From Synechococcus sp. RedBA-s (GTDB taxonomy: Bacteria; Cyanobacteriota; Cyanobacteriia; PCC-6307; Cyanobiaceae), in contig NZ_JAGQBF010000003.1 in NCBI RefSeq assembly GCF_024345495.1, positions 53,401 to 117,400 on the forward strand: a stretch of 64,000 nt of DNA. Reading direction: 5' to 3'. A program made the position numbers and the translations under genes. The notes beneath the pieces are model-generated. The model saw nothing but the letters and a program-made list of their open reading frames with translations, was not told the origin of the DNA and ran no database searches. This document shows, in pieces, positions 1 through 8,996 of the stretch; positions within the stretch are counted from its first letter, which is position 1, and every line of letters begins with the position of its first letter.

Positions 1-1
1 C

Positions 2-709
2 GGGCAACCCCAGGAGGCCCGCGAAGCCTCGGGTTCCAGTGGCATCGATCTGCCGGGTTTCGTGCGTCAGACGTCGGCGCGCCTGAAGCGCAGCCTGCAT
101 CCCCGACCAACCGTTGCCGCTCAACCGCTGCCCGCGGTGGAGGCTCCTGAGCTGGATCAGGCCTTGCTCGCCGCTGATGAGCACTGGCTCAGCCTGTATG
201 GCACAGCGGCGAATGAGGCGGTGCTGGAGGCCGCCATGCTCTGGCTGGCCCGCGACATCTGGGCCCAGTCGGATCAGGCGGAGGGGCGGCCCTTCACCTG
301 GGCCTTGATGGAGCAGTGGATCAGTGGCTTCGTGACTGGCTGGCCGCCTGGACCGCCCAGGTTCAGCCGGGTGATCGTCGCTGCCGGGCTGCTGGAGGAC
401 CCCTTCAGCACCGGGACCCTCACCCTGAGGGTCCCCACCTTGATCCGTCGCTTCGTGCATCGCTTCCGGCGGCGCCGCCAGGGAACGTCGTTCCAGACCC
501 TGGAGCACACGATGACGTTGCAGGGAGCCCTGAAGGTGCTGGCGCTGCCCACGGCGCCTGGTCACCAACTCAGCCTCAACCAGATCCGCGAGGCCTATCG
601 CGAGCAGGCCATGAGTCACCACCCCGACTCAGGCGGCAGTGCTGAGGCGATGCGCCGCCTCAACGAGGCCTACCAGTTGCTCAAGGAGCTCTACCGACGC
701 CCGGGCTGA
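2..709 (+). CDS. DnaJ-domain protein (5' partial)
   Basis: The reading frame is open from base 2, so the gene begins upstream of the window. A GTG at 62 is in frame, but nothing marks it as the true start. The last 60 residues form a J-domain half: an alpha-helical stretch, the HPD motif (in HHPDSGGS), then a helix resembling MRRLNEAYQLLKEL. J-domains stimulate the ATPase of DnaK/Hsp70. The upstream part is rich in Ala, Leu and Arg and matches no family I recognise. A C-terminal J-domain is typical of the small cyanobacterial J-proteins rather than canonical DnaJ. The partner Hsp70 is not in the window. Confidence 0.75.
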   Translation, partial: GQPQEAREASGSSGIDLPGFVRQTSARLKRSLHPRPTVAAQPLPAVEAPELDQALLAADEHWLSLYGTAANEAVLEAAMLWLARDIWAQSDQAEGRPFTWALMEQWISGFVTGWPPGPPRFSRVIVAAGLLEDPFSTGTLTLRVPTLIRRFVHRFRRRRQGTSFQTLEHTMTLQGALKVLALPTAPGHQLSLNQIREAYREQAMSHHPDSGGSAEAMRRLNEAYQLLKELYRRPG

Positions 710-1968
710 GCCGGAGGCCAGGGGCGACGTCATGTGTCGACACATTCGTTGTTTCGTTAGTCTCCTTCCAGACAAGTTATGAGTCCAGCAGTCTGTCTTG
801 ACTGAGATGCGCTAGCCATTGCTTTGGGCTTCAGTTGACCTGGCGCTACCAGCCCTAGCGCTGGGGTTGCCCTGTGGCGCGCGGAACCGTCCATCGGCAG
901 GACTGGGACTGGCGCCCGTGGGCTGCGCGGGCGGCTGTGGACCGCTGGATGTGGGCCCGGACCGGCTGCGTTGGTCCAGCCAGGCTTGGACACAGCGTCC
1001 AGGGGCCGTCGCAACGCTCAGATCCCAGTGGTAGCAAGCCTCAGCGATTCTGCGTACCTGCTGTAGACACAGGTACGCGAGTGATTCTGGCTGTCAGAGC
1101 CCCATGTGGTTCTCCTGGGATGACGCCGAATGGGCGACTTTTGGGGTTGATTCACGGCTGGGCCGGGGGCCGGGCGCCGGGCGCACTTGCTTCTTAACCA
1201 TCTCAAATGAGAGGCATATTCGGGCCAAGACTTGGACTCAACCTGGATGAAAGTTTCTAGTTTGAGACGCATAGCGGGTCTTGAAATGGATTCCAAGTGA
1301 GTCAGCTGAGCAACTCTCTAGGGCTGCGTGGACTCACGGCTTGACCTCTGGCTCCGGATCCTCGCTCTCCATTGACTCAGGTCTCCGGCCAGGGCGCGGA
1401 ACTCACCTGATAAATCCTATTTGTCCCGAATAGATCTTGAAATGAGACTTATATCTCGTCCCTTGTGAGATGAGTAAGATCATTCCAAAGGGGCGAAGGA
1501 CTGGCGGCTGCTCATCCACGTTTGTTGCAACTCTGGTAGTTGCCTCAGCTTGGCTGGCTGAGTTTGGGCTGATGGTTGGTTGCGGTCGATGCAGCCGATT
1601 GGCCTGGTTGCTCCCTTGGAGGCGTTCGGGCCGAAGGGCTGGCTGAAGCATTCATCTGTCTTATTCATGTCCATAGACTGGACTCATGCATAGACCAAAA
1701 TGAGACCAATCATCCAGGTCTATTTCCCAGCTCAATCCAGTTTCATCTGATCAGTCCCTCACTGCGCCTGGGTGTCAGCGCAGGACTTCTCGATCGACAC
1801 CGACTTGGTGCTGGACTATCCCCTCCAGGGTTCCATCACCTCCACTCGGAGATCTGCTGGAGTTGCTGGAGCCAATCATCACGGACCATGGCTCAAGTCC
1901 GGGCCGCTCGTCGTCGCCCTGGCCCATCGCTTGGATCTCCTCATTTCCGCTGATTGAGCTCTCGTTCG
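710..1968. other. gene-poor stretch of about 1.26 kb
   Basis: I see no convincing gene here. The open frames are short, mutually overlapping and without recognisable motifs. Base composition drops toward AT around 1400-1760 compared with the flanking genes. The stretch separates the DnaJ-domain gene from a rearranged metal-transport patch, so it may be decayed accessory DNA. One clean inverted repeat at 1052-1078 is listed separately. Confidence 0.5.
1052..1078. repeat. perfect inverted repeat (9-bp arms)
   Basis: Arms GCGTACCTG (1052-1060) and CAGGTACGC (1070-1078) are exact reverse complements around a 9-base loop. No T-run follows on either strand, so a simple terminator is unlikely. It could be a protein-binding palindrome or a remnant of mobile DNA. 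Confidence 0.5.
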
Positions 1969-3522
1969 TCACAGTTCCTGGCGATGACCATGCCGGTGAT
2001 ACACATCACTGACGTGGGCGTGCTCGTGCTCAATCGGTGTGTGCTGATGCTCATGGGCATGCCAATAAGACTGCTGAGTGTTGCCTATGGCCTGCTCATC
2101 CCCAGGGTGGTCGTGGCTGTGGTGGGGGTCGCCGCCGGTCGGATCGTGCCTGTGACGATGGGCATGGCGGAACGCGTTATGGCGATGCCAGTGGGCATGG
2201 TTTTCCTTGAGCAGAACGGCAACGCCGAGCAGCATCAGGGCGGAGGCCATGGCCATGCCGCCAGTGAAGGCTTCCCGCAGCACCAGTACGGAGAAGAGCA
2301 GGCCCACGAAGGGAGCCGTTGAAAACACCACGGATTCGCGCGCCGCACCCAGGTGGCGAAGAGCGAGCAAATCCAGCCAGATCGAGAGGCCATACCCAAC
2401 GGCGCCAATCGAGAGCAACGCCAGAAGAACGGGCCAGGCCGGAAGGGTCTGGCCGGCAGCGAGAGACAGGATCAGCATGGGAACCGAGGCCCCGATCGCC
2501 TTCAGCAGCGCGATCTGAATTGGGTTGCGCAAACTGAGGCGTTGGCTGAGGTTGTTGTCGATCCCCCAGGCCAGACAAGCCCCGCCGATCAGCAGCGTGC
2601 CCTGCAGGGTGGCTCCGTTCAAGGAACCTTCCGTGAGCAGAACGGCACCTCCTATGGTCAGAACAGCAGCGATCAGCCCCTTGCGGCTGAGATGTTCACG
2701 GCCGATCAGCACCGCGATCAGCAGCGTGAACACCGCTTCCAGGTTCAGCAGCAGCGAGGCCGAACCCGCCGTCAGCAGGGTGAGCCCCTGCACCAGGAAA
2801 ATCGGACCGACCATCCCACCCAGAACGGTGAGCCCTAGGAGTGGTGGAAGGTCACGGCGCTGTACCGGTGACTCCGCCTGCTGGCGTCCCACGGCGGCCC
2901 GCACCACCAGCAGCGCCAGGGCAGCTCCGGCGTAAAGCAGGGCCGCGATCATCAACGGCGAAGCTTTGCCGCTGATCACGCTGATCAACGGAGCGCTGAG
3001 CCCGAAGAACATGGCCACCAGGCCACCAACAAGGGCCAGGGGCCGGCCGCTGACGTTGGTGGACACCACAATCAAGCGAGAAATATCTTCCCGGTTGACC
3101 ACATTGGCCCCAAAGCCGTAGTCGATCTTGGCCAGGGATCCCAACGGCAGCATGCTGCCTGCAGGGGTGGCGATCGGTATGGCCCGCAGGGCATCAAGGC
3201 TGTTGCGGGAGTCCTCGGGCAGCATCACCACCACATCGGTGTGATCGGTGCCGTTGCTCACCACCTGCCCCACCGTCTTGCCGTTGAGGGCAATCTCCAA
3301 CGCCTCGGCGAGCTGTTGCATCGTGAGTCCATTGGCGGTGGCGGCCTGGCGGTCGAAGGCGATTTGAACTTGCTGGATCGGCAACTGGGGTTCGAGCTGC
3401 AGATCCACCACCCCCTGGATCGGCTCGATGGCATCCTGCACCTGCTCGCCGATCCTGCGCAGCTCCGCCAGATCGGGCCCGTAGATCTTGATCGCGATCG
3501 CGCTGCGAACCCCCGAGAGCAC
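1969..3522 (-). CDS. chimeric protein: CusA/HME-RND fragment fused to His-rich EamA/DMT transporter
   Basis: Residues 1-160 match the periplasmic porter region of heavy-metal RND pumps (CusA/CzcA). They start in mid-protein (MLSGVRSAIAIKIYGPDL) and end near SRLIVVSTNVSGRP. From about residue 161 the frame continues without a stop into a ten-helix EamA drug/metabolite transporter. The C-terminal tail of about 75 residues is very rich in His (HAHRHRHD, HAHEHQH, HEHAH) and is expected to bind metal. The CusA N-terminus and all its membrane domains are missing, so the RND half cannot pump. The EamA half looks complete and could be translated from an internal start near the join. The GTG at 3522 is not a natural CusA start: RND homology extends a few codons upstream, to the junction near 3530. 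Family assignment is firm; function of the fusion is unknown. Confidence 0.8.
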   Translation of the reverse strand: MLSGVRSAIAIKIYGPDLAELRRIGEQVQDAIEPIQGVVDLQLEPQLPIQQVQIAFDRQAATANGLTMQQLAEALEIALNGKTVGQVVSNGTDHTDVVVMLPEDSRNSLDALRAIPIATPAGSMLPLGSLAKIDYGFGANVVNREDISRLIVVSTNVSGRPLALVGGLVAMFFGLSAPLISVISGKASPLMIAALLYAGAALALLVVRAAVGRQQAESPVQRRDLPPLLGLTVLGGMVGPIFLVQGLTLLTAGSASLLLNLEAVFTLLIAVLIGREHLSRKGLIAAVLTIGGAVLLTEGSLNGATLQGTLLIGGACLAWGIDNNLSQRLSLRNPIQIALLKAIGASVPMLILSLAAGQTLPAWPVLLALLSIGAVGYGLSIWLDLLALRHLGAARESVVFSTAPFVGLLFSVLVLREAFTGGMAMASALMLLGVAVLLKENHAHWHRHNAFRHAHRHRHDPTGGDPHHSHDHPGDEQAIGNTQQSYWHAHEHQHTPIEHEHAHVSDVYHRHGHRQEL

Positions 3523-3527
3523 CTCAT

Positions 3528-3812
3528 CACACCCCCAGCGGCGGGGAGGTGGTGCTGAGCCTGAGCCGGGAGGGGCATCAGGCGCTGCTGCAGGTGAGGG
3601 ACAACGGCATCGGCATCAGCCCTGCCGATCAGCCGCGCCTCTTTGATCGTTTCTTCCGCAGTGATGGGAGGCGCTCCCGCAGTCAGGGCGGCACTGGCCT
3701 GGGCCTTTCCATCGCAGCAGCGATCGTTCGCCGCCATCAAGGGGAGATCACCGTGTCGTCAAAGCCGGGGGCTGGGAGCCTTTTCAGCGTCAGACTGCCG
3801 TTGGCAGTCTGA
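3528..3812 (+). pseudogene. histidine kinase C-terminal stub (HATPase_c fragment)
   Basis: The frame encodes only the end of a sensor kinase. It begins in the N-box tail (HTPSGGEVV), then has the G1 box DNGIGI, an F-box (LFDRFFR) and the G2 box GGTGLGLSIA, and ends SVRLPLAV. Sensor, dimerisation and phospho-accepting His regions are absent. The fragment abuts, head to head, the truncated CusA piece on the other strand. A GTG at 3549 could start an 87-residue peptide, but no ribosome-binding site supports it. In many bacteria a CusS/CopS-type kinase lies near an RND metal pump, so the two stubs may come from one former metal-resistance locus. That origin is inference. Confidence 0.8.
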
Positions 3813-3814
3813 CG
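3788..3814. terminator. perfect 12-bp hairpin spanning the kinase-stub stop codon
   Basis: CGTCAGACTGCC (3788-3799) and its exact reverse complement (3803-3814) flank a GTT loop. The TGA stop of the histidine kinase stub lies inside the 3' arm. No T-run follows on the plus strand and none follows on the minus strand toward the chimera, so it is not a canonical intrinsic terminator. It lies just beyond the 3' end of apcD on the opposite strand and may limit read-through or protect mRNA ends. Confidence 0.5.
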
Positions 3815-3851
3815 AACCTGCAGGGCCTTGTGAAGTCTTTGGCCTAAGAGC

Positions 3852-4346
3852 TCAGCCCTGGGTCTGCATGCCCTGGATCAGATAGTCGAAATAAGGAGAT
3901 GTGCCGGCGGCATCATCGGTGCCCAGCAGGGCCAGGGAGGCTTCCTTCAAGGTGCGCATGCTCTCGACCATGCCCGCCATGGGCACACCGAGGCTGTTGT
4001 ACATCTCGCGGGCCCCGTTGAGACCGATCTCCTGGATCTTCTCGGTGCTGCCGGCCAGCACGCCGTAGGTGACCAGGCGCAGATACCAGCTGAAATCACG
4101 CAGGCACTGGGCCCGTTGTTTCTGGCCATAGGCATTGCCTCCCTGGGCCACGTAGTCGGGTTTGCGGGAGAACAGGAGGCGGGCGGCCTCATCGACAATC
4201 TTTTTCTCGTTTTCCGCCAGGGCGCGGGCCACGCGGATGCGCTGGGCTCCACCAGAGAGGTACTGCGCCATCGAGCGGAGTTCTCCGCCGCTGGGATACC
4301 GCAGCTGATCATCGGCTTGGAGGATCAGATCCCGAACGACGCTCAT
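3852..4346 (-). CDS. apcD: allophycocyanin alpha-B subunit
   Basis: ApcD is a minor core subunit of the phycobilisome that acts as a terminal energy emitter, passing excitation to chlorophyll on the thylakoid surface. The start chosen (ATG at 4346) gives [19 protein letters not shown], the family N-terminus, and a product of 164 residues, close to the usual length. The phycobilin-attachment region is visible as [22 protein letters not shown], with the chromophore Cys in QCLRD. The C-terminus [11 protein letters not shown] is also typical. The frame is open for 28 more codons to 4430, which would overlap the leader of the divergent rlmD gene. That extension does not look like ApcD. The gene stands alone here, away from apcABC. 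Confidence 0.9.
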   Translation of the reverse strand: MSVVRDLILQADDQLRYPSGGELRSMAQYLSGGAQRIRVARALAENEKKIVDEAARLLFSRKPDYVAQGGNAYGQKQRAQCLRDFSWYLRLVTYGVLAGSTEKIQEIGLNGAREMYNSLGVPMAGMVESMRTLKEASLALLGTDDAAGTSPYFDYLIQGMQTQG

Positions 4347-4467
4347 CGAGGACACCAGTCGCTGGATCACTTTATCGATCCACGAACCCCCCTGCGGCAG
4401 GACGTCTTCAGATGTAACGCCCCTTTGCATCTAGGGTTTGCTCAACGACCTAAGCGCTCCGATTCCC

Positions 4468-5868
4468 ATGGGACTTCCCTTGCCGGTCCCAGGTACGGAC
4501 CTGGATCTGTGCATCTCCGGCCTCAACCACCACGGCCAGGGGGTGGCACGCATCGCGGCCAGTGATGGCTTGTCTGCCGACCTGGTGGTCTTCGTTCCAG
4601 AGGCTTTGCCTGGCGAGCGGGTGCGGGCCCGAGTGCACCACAAGGCACAGCGCCATCTGGTGGCCCACCCGTTGGAGCGCCACAACGATTCACCCGAGCG
4701 GCGTCAGCCCCCCTGCATCCTGGCCTCCGACTGCGGCGGCTGCGGTGTTCAGCACCTCAACGACCAGGCCCAACTGATCTGGAAGCAGGACCTAGTGCAG
4801 CAGGCCATGCGCCGCATCGGCGGCCAGAGCCTGGAGGTGGAGCCGATCCTGGCCGCCGCCAGCCCGCTGGCCTACCGCAATCGCACCACGATTCCGCTGG
4901 AACGCTGCCCCGACGGGCAGCTGCGGGCGGGTTTCTACCGCAGCGGTACCCATCGGATCGTCAACATGAACCGCTGCCCGGTGCTTGATCCGCGCATCGA
5001 TCGAATGATCGCTCCGCTCAAGCGCGACCTGGAGCAGAGCGACTGGCCGGTGGATGTGGATCTCAGCGAGGGGGGCGGCCTGCGCCACCTGGCCCTGCGG
5101 GTCGGCCACCACAGCGGTGAAGTGCTGCTCACCTTGATCAGCAGCCACAGCGACCTGCCCGACCTGGCGGCGATGGCGGAGATCTGGATGGAGCGCTGGC
5201 CGGAGCTGGTGGGCGTCGGTCTCAACATCCAGCCCCTGCCCACCAACACCCTGATGGGCCCCCGCACCCTCGAGATCGCCGGCCGCCCCTGGCTCAACGA
5301 CAGCTTCGCGGGCCTGGAGCTGCGCATCGGCCCGGACACCTTCTTTCAGGTTCACACCGCCCAGGCCGAGCGTCTGGTGCCCCTGCTGATCGAGGCCCTG
5401 CGCCCCGCCCCCGGCCGCCGGCTGGTGGATGCCTACTGCGGCATCGGCACCTTCAGCCTGCCTTTGGCCGCCGCCGGTGCCAGGGTGCTGGGCCTGGAGC
5501 AGCACCCCTCCAGCGTCGAGCAGGCCCGGCTCAATGCCGGTCTCAACGGGCTCAATGGCCTCACCCTCGAGGCCGCCGATGTGGCCCTGGCCCTGCCCGA
5601 AGCCCTGGAGGGTGCCGATGGACTGCTGCTGGATCCACCGCGCAAGGGGTTGCCGGAGCGGGTCTGCGACGCGATCCTGGCCGCACCGCCCGAGCGGGTG
5701 GCCTACCTCAGCTGCAACCCTGCCACCTTGGCCCGCGACCTGGCCCGGCTCACAGCGGCGGGAACCCTGCGCCTGCTGCGGGTTCAGCCAATCGATTTCT
5801 TCCCCCAGACCCAGCACGTGGAGGCTTTGGCCGTGCTGGAGCGCACCTTCGAGATCCCCGGCAGCTGA
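4468..5868 (+). CDS. rlmD: 23S rRNA (uracil-5-)-methyltransferase, RlmD/RumA family
   Basis: This SAM-dependent enzyme is expected to make 5-methyluridine in 23S rRNA (U1939 in E. coli RlmD). An N-terminal TRAM domain is followed by a CX5CX2C cluster (residues 83, 89, 92) and a later Cys in NMNRCPVL, the set that holds a 4Fe-4S cluster. The SAM site is LVDAYCGIGTFSLP. The catalytic Cys lies in the family motif YLSCNPATLARD, preceded by LLDPPRKGL. I chose the ATG at 4468; an in-frame TTG at 4438 would add 10 residues. The gene diverges from apcD across a short shared leader. Cyanobacteria commonly carry one RlmD-like enzyme, so exact target uracil is inferred. Confidence 0.88.
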   Translation: MGLPLPVPGTDLDLCISGLNHHGQGVARIAASDGLSADLVVFVPEALPGERVRARVHHKAQRHLVAHPLERHNDSPERRQPPCILASDCGGCGVQHLNDQAQLIWKQDLVQQAMRRIGGQSLEVEPILAAASPLAYRNRTTIPLERCPDGQLRAGFYRSGTHRIVNMNRCPVLDPRIDRMIAPLKRDLEQSDWPVDVDLSEGGGLRHLALRVGHHSGEVLLTLISSHSDLPDLAAMAEIWMERWPELVGVGLNIQPLPTNTLMGPRTLEIAGRPWLNDSFAGLELRIGPDTFFQVHTAQAERLVPLLIEALRPAPGRRLVDAYCGIGTFSLPLAAAGARVLGLEQHPSSVEQARLNAGLNGLNGLTLEAADVALALPEALEGADGLLLDPPRKGLPERVCDAILAAPPERVAYLSCNPATLARDLARLTAAGTLRLLRVQPIDFFPQTQHVEALAVLERTFEIPGS

Positions 5869-5892
5869 GCCCTGTGTCTGCTCCGCGGAGCC

Positions 5893-8361
5893 CTAGGAGC
5901 GTCTGGCGGCGCCGAACTGCTTCTGCAGGGCGCCCACAATCTTTGTGTGGGCCTGCTCCACCTCCGCTTCGGTGAGGGTGCGGCGGGCATCGCGATAGCG
6001 CAGGCGGAAGGCCTGGCTGGCATGGCCGGCCTCCACCTGGCTGCCCACGTAGCGGTCGATCAGTTCCGCCGATTCCAGCAACGGTTTGCCGGCCTTGCGG
6101 ATGGCGCTCAGCAGCTGGGCGGCGCTGACGGCATCGGGCACCACCAGGGCCAGGTCGCGCTCGGAGGCCGGCACGGTGGCGTAGGGGGCGAAGGCCGGCT
6201 GCCAGCGGTTGCGCCGGGTGGCGGCATCCAGCAGCGGCCCCAGGGCCAGCTGGAACAGGTGGGTGGCCTCCGGCAGGTCAAGGGCTTCGGCCCGCTGCGG
6301 ATGCAACTGGCCGAACCAGCCCGCCAGCCGGCCCTCCACCACCAGCTCGGCGGCTCGGCCCGGGTGGAGCAGGGGATGGTCCGTGATGGGCCGGTCCTCG
6401 CAGGGGATCTTCAGGGCCGCCAGGGCCCGCTGCAGCACACCGCGGGCTTCGAAGTAGTCGAGGTTGCGCCCCTTGCCGACGCTGCTCCAGAGCTCCGAGC
6501 GGCGCTCGCCGCAGATCACCCCTGCCAGCTCGCTGCGCTCGCTCAGGCTGTCCCCTTCGCTCTGAAAGACGCGGCCGATCTCGAAGGCCCAGAAGCCCGG
6601 CATCGAGGCCTGCAGGTTGCGCCGGGAGGCCAGCAGCAGTTCATCGAGCAGGCTGTTGCGCAGGTGTCCGTAGTCGGTGAGCAGGGGATTGGTGAGCCCC
6701 AGCCGCGGGGCGTGCTCCATCAGGCCCTGGGCAGGTACCAGGGAGAAGGCGCAGGTTTCCTGCAGGCCGGCGTGGCAGAGCGCCTGCCGCAACCAGCGCT
6801 CCGCCTGCTGGCCGGGTTCGAGCCCGCCGGGCTCGATCGGGTCGGGCAGGTGGCTGGCGAAGTGGTCGTAACCCACCAGCCGGGCCACTTCCTCGATCAG
6901 ATCCACCTCCCGGGTGAGGTCCATCGAGCGGGAAGGGGGCACCGTCACCAACCAGCCTTCGGCATCGGCGTCGGAGCGCAGGCTGCAGCCGAGGGCCGTG
7001 AGGGTCTGCTCAATGCGTTCGTCGGCCAGGTCGCCCTCGTGGCCGTCCACCAGCACCGGGCCCAGCAGGTTGTGCAGGGCATCGCGGCGCAGGTGCAGTG
7101 GTTCCACCGGCAGCTGGGGGCGCTGATGCAGCCAGCGGCCCTGCACCTGGCCGCCCGCCAGCTCCTGCAGCAGTTGCACCGCCCGATCGGCGGCCGCCAG
7201 GGTGACCTCACGGGGCAGACCCTTCTCGAAGCGGGCGCTGGCATCGGTGCGCAGGCCGACGCTGCGGGCACTGCGGCGCACGGCTTCAGCGCTGAACATC
7301 GCGGCCTCCAGCCAGAGGGCTGTGGTGTCGGCCTGCACCGCCGAGTTGGCGCCGCCGATCACACCGGCCAGGGCGATCGCTTGATCGGCATAGGTCACCA
7401 CCAGCGCTTCGGGTCCCAGCTCATGGCTGGAGCCATCGAGGCCAGAAAAGGCCTCAGCCGCCCGGGCGGGGCGCAGGCCCAGGGCCGCCGGGTCGGCCGC
7501 TCCGCCCCCCAGCAGCTCCAGCCGGCCCTGGTCGAAGGCATGCAGGGGCTGACCTGTTTCCAGCATCACCAGATTGGTGATGTCGACCACGGTGTTGATC
7601 GGCCGCAGGCCGGCCCGCTCCAGACGGCGCTGCAACCAGGCCGGCGAGGGCTCCACCCGCACGCCGCTCAGGGCGGTGAGGCTGAACAGGCCGCCGGCTT
7701 CGATCGCTGCGGCGCTCGCCTGATCCACCGGCAGCGGCTCGGCGGAGATCACGGGTGCGGCGGGGGGCAGGCTGAGCCGGCCGCCGGTGAGGGCCGCCAC
7801 TTCCCGGGCGATGCCCAGCATCGAGAGGCCATCGGGGCGGTTGGCGGTGATCGCCAGCTCCAGCACCTGATCGTCGAGGCCAAGGGCCGCCGCCACCGGG
7901 GTGCCCACGGCCGGCACCACCTCCAGCAGCTCATCGAGCACGGCGATGCCGTCGGAGTTGCCCGTCAGCCCCAGTTCCTTGAGGGAGCAGATCATGCCGC
8001 TGCTGGCCACGCCTCGCAGTTCGCTGGCCTTGATCGTCAGATCCACGGCGCTCAGGTGGGCGCCCACCAGGGCCACGGGCACATGGATGCCGGCGCGCAC
8101 GTTGGCGGCACCGCAGACCACCTGCAGCAGCGGCTCGGAAGAGCCGGGCGCGGTCACCCTCAGCTGACAGACGCTCAGGCGGTCAGCATCTGGATGGGGC
8201 TGCCGGTCTTCCACGTAGCCCACTACCACGCCTGTGGCCTGGCTGGCGAGGTCGTCGATGGCTTCCACCTCGAACCCGGCGATGGACAGGCGCTCGGCGA
8301 GCTCCTGAACCGGCCCGTCGCAGGAGACCAGGTCCCGCAACCACTGGAGCGAGACCCGCAT
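5893..8361 (-). CDS. pheT: phenylalanyl-tRNA synthetase beta subunit
   Basis: This is the large subunit of the alpha2-beta2 enzyme that charges tRNA-Phe. The 822-residue length is normal for bacterial PheT. The N-terminus [12 protein letters not shown] and the EMAP-like tRNA-binding domain (about 40-150, with [11 protein letters not shown]) are followed by the B3/B4 editing region, the B5 domain, the catalytic-like core and the C-terminal anticodon-binding FDX-ACB domain ([13 protein letters not shown], and [16 protein letters not shown] near the end). PheS is not in the window, so the subunits are unlinked here, as is common in cyanobacteria. The gene converges with rlmD, with only 24 bases between stops. 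Confidence 0.97.
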   Translation of the reverse strand: MRVSLQWLRDLVSCDGPVQELAERLSIAGFEVEAIDDLASQATGVVVGYVEDRQPHPDADRLSVCQLRVTAPGSSEPLLQVVCGAANVRAGIHVPVALVGAHLSAVDLTIKASELRGVASSGMICSLKELGLTGNSDGIAVLDELLEVVPAVGTPVAAALGLDDQVLELAITANRPDGLSMLGIAREVAALTGGRLSLPPAAPVISAEPLPVDQASAAAIEAGGLFSLTALSGVRVEPSPAWLQRRLERAGLRPINTVVDITNLVMLETGQPLHAFDQGRLELLGGGAADPAALGLRPARAAEAFSGLDGSSHELGPEALVVTYADQAIALAGVIGGANSAVQADTTALWLEAAMFSAEAVRRSARSVGLRTDASARFEKGLPREVTLAAADRAVQLLQELAGGQVQGRWLHQRPQLPVEPLHLRRDALHNLLGPVLVDGHEGDLADERIEQTLTALGCSLRSDADAEGWLVTVPPSRSMDLTREVDLIEEVARLVGYDHFASHLPDPIEPGGLEPGQQAERWLRQALCHAGLQETCAFSLVPAQGLMEHAPRLGLTNPLLTDYGHLRNSLLDELLLASRRNLQASMPGFWAFEIGRVFQSEGDSLSERSELAGVICGERRSELWSSVGKGRNLDYFEARGVLQRALAALKIPCEDRPITDHPLLHPGRAAELVVEGRLAGWFGQLHPQRAEALDLPEATHLFQLALGPLLDAATRRNRWQPAFAPYATVPASERDLALVVPDAVSAAQLLSAIRKAGKPLLESAELIDRYVGSQVEAGHASQAFRLRYRDARRTLTEAEVEQAHTKIVGALQKQFGAARRS

Positions 8362-8471
8362 CCGCCTGCATCAATCAAGGCCCAGATCCTAAGGATCGGA
8401 ATGGCGGAGGCCAGGAGGGTAAAGTGCCGGATTGTCATTTCGCCTCGCTTCAAGCGGCGCACGTCCTTCCT

Positions 8472-8666
8472 ATGGCCAAAAACAAGGGCGTCCGGATCGT
8501 GATCACTCTCGAGTGCACCGAATGCCGGTCCAATCCCGCCAAGCGCTCTCCTGGGGTGTCTCGTTACACCTCCCAGAAGAACCGCCGCAACACCACCGAA
8601 CGGCTGGAGCTGAAGAAGTTCTGCCCTCACTGCAACAAGAGCACGGCTCACAAAGAGATCAAGTGA
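8472..8666 (+). CDS. rpmG: 50S ribosomal protein L33
   Basis: The 64-residue product starts [18 protein letters not shown] and has two CxxC zinc-ribbon pairs (CTEC and CPHC), so it is the zinc-binding type of L33. The frame is open upstream to 8424, but the start at 8472 matches the family exactly. It lies divergent from pheT and 74 bases upstream of rpsR. The rpmG-rpsR pair is a conserved arrangement in cyanobacteria and plastids. Confidence 0.96.
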   Translation: MAKNKGVRIVITLECTECRSNPAKRSPGVSRYTSQKNRRNTTERLELKKFCPHCNKSTAHKEIK

Positions 8667-8674
8667 GGTCCGGG

Positions 8675-8689
8675 GTCGCCCCCTAGGGG
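8675..8689 (+). other. short stem-loop between rpmG and rpsR
   Basis: CGCCCC and GGGGCG can pair around a CTA loop in the 74-base spacer. No T-run follows, so it is more likely an mRNA processing or stability element than a terminator. Confidence 0.3.
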
Positions 8690-8740
8690 CGCACACCCAA
8701 GCAGCTCGTCCTTCATTCCCCCGCCCGTTCCCGTTCACCC

Positions 8741-8962
8741 ATGTCCAGTTCCTTTTTCAAGAAGCGCCTCTCACCGATCAAGCCCGGTGATCCGATCGAC
8801 TACAAGGACGTTGATCTGCTCAAGAAGTTCATCACCGAGCGCGGCAAGATCCTTCCCCGTCGTCTGTCAGGTCTCACCGCCAAGCAGCAGCGCGACCTCA
8901 CCAACTCCGTCAAGCGGGCCCGGATCGTGGCGCTGCTGCCCTTCGTGAATCCCGAAGGCTGA
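8741..8962 (+). CDS. rpsR: 30S ribosomal protein S18
   Basis: A 73-residue basic protein with the S18 core: [19 protein letters not shown], then [14 protein letters not shown] and [13 protein letters not shown]18 binds S6 on the 30S platform. It is cotranscribed with rpmG upstream. An RNase II-family gene begins 34 bases after its stop and may share the transcript. Confidence 0.97.
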   Translation: MSSSFFKKRLSPIKPGDPIDYKDVDLLKKFITERGKILPRRLSGLTAKQQRDLTNSVKRARIVALLPFVNPEG

Positions 8963-8996
8963 GTGGTGTTTCCCCTGCCCCAGCGGAGCATGGCGG

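Noticed and set aside
1576..1953. 125-codon open frame in the gene-poor stretch
   Set aside because: No motif, no ribosome-binding site, and several competing frames of similar length in the same place.
4347..4430. 28-residue N-terminal extension of ApcD
   Set aside because: Known ApcD proteins start at the position equal to 4346, and the extension has no phycobiliprotein character.
5947..8502. 851-codon open frame on the plus strand opposite pheT
   Set aside because: It is a GC-rich shadow of pheT: low-complexity Gln/His/Gly/Ala protein with no domain, while the opposite strand encodes complete PheT.
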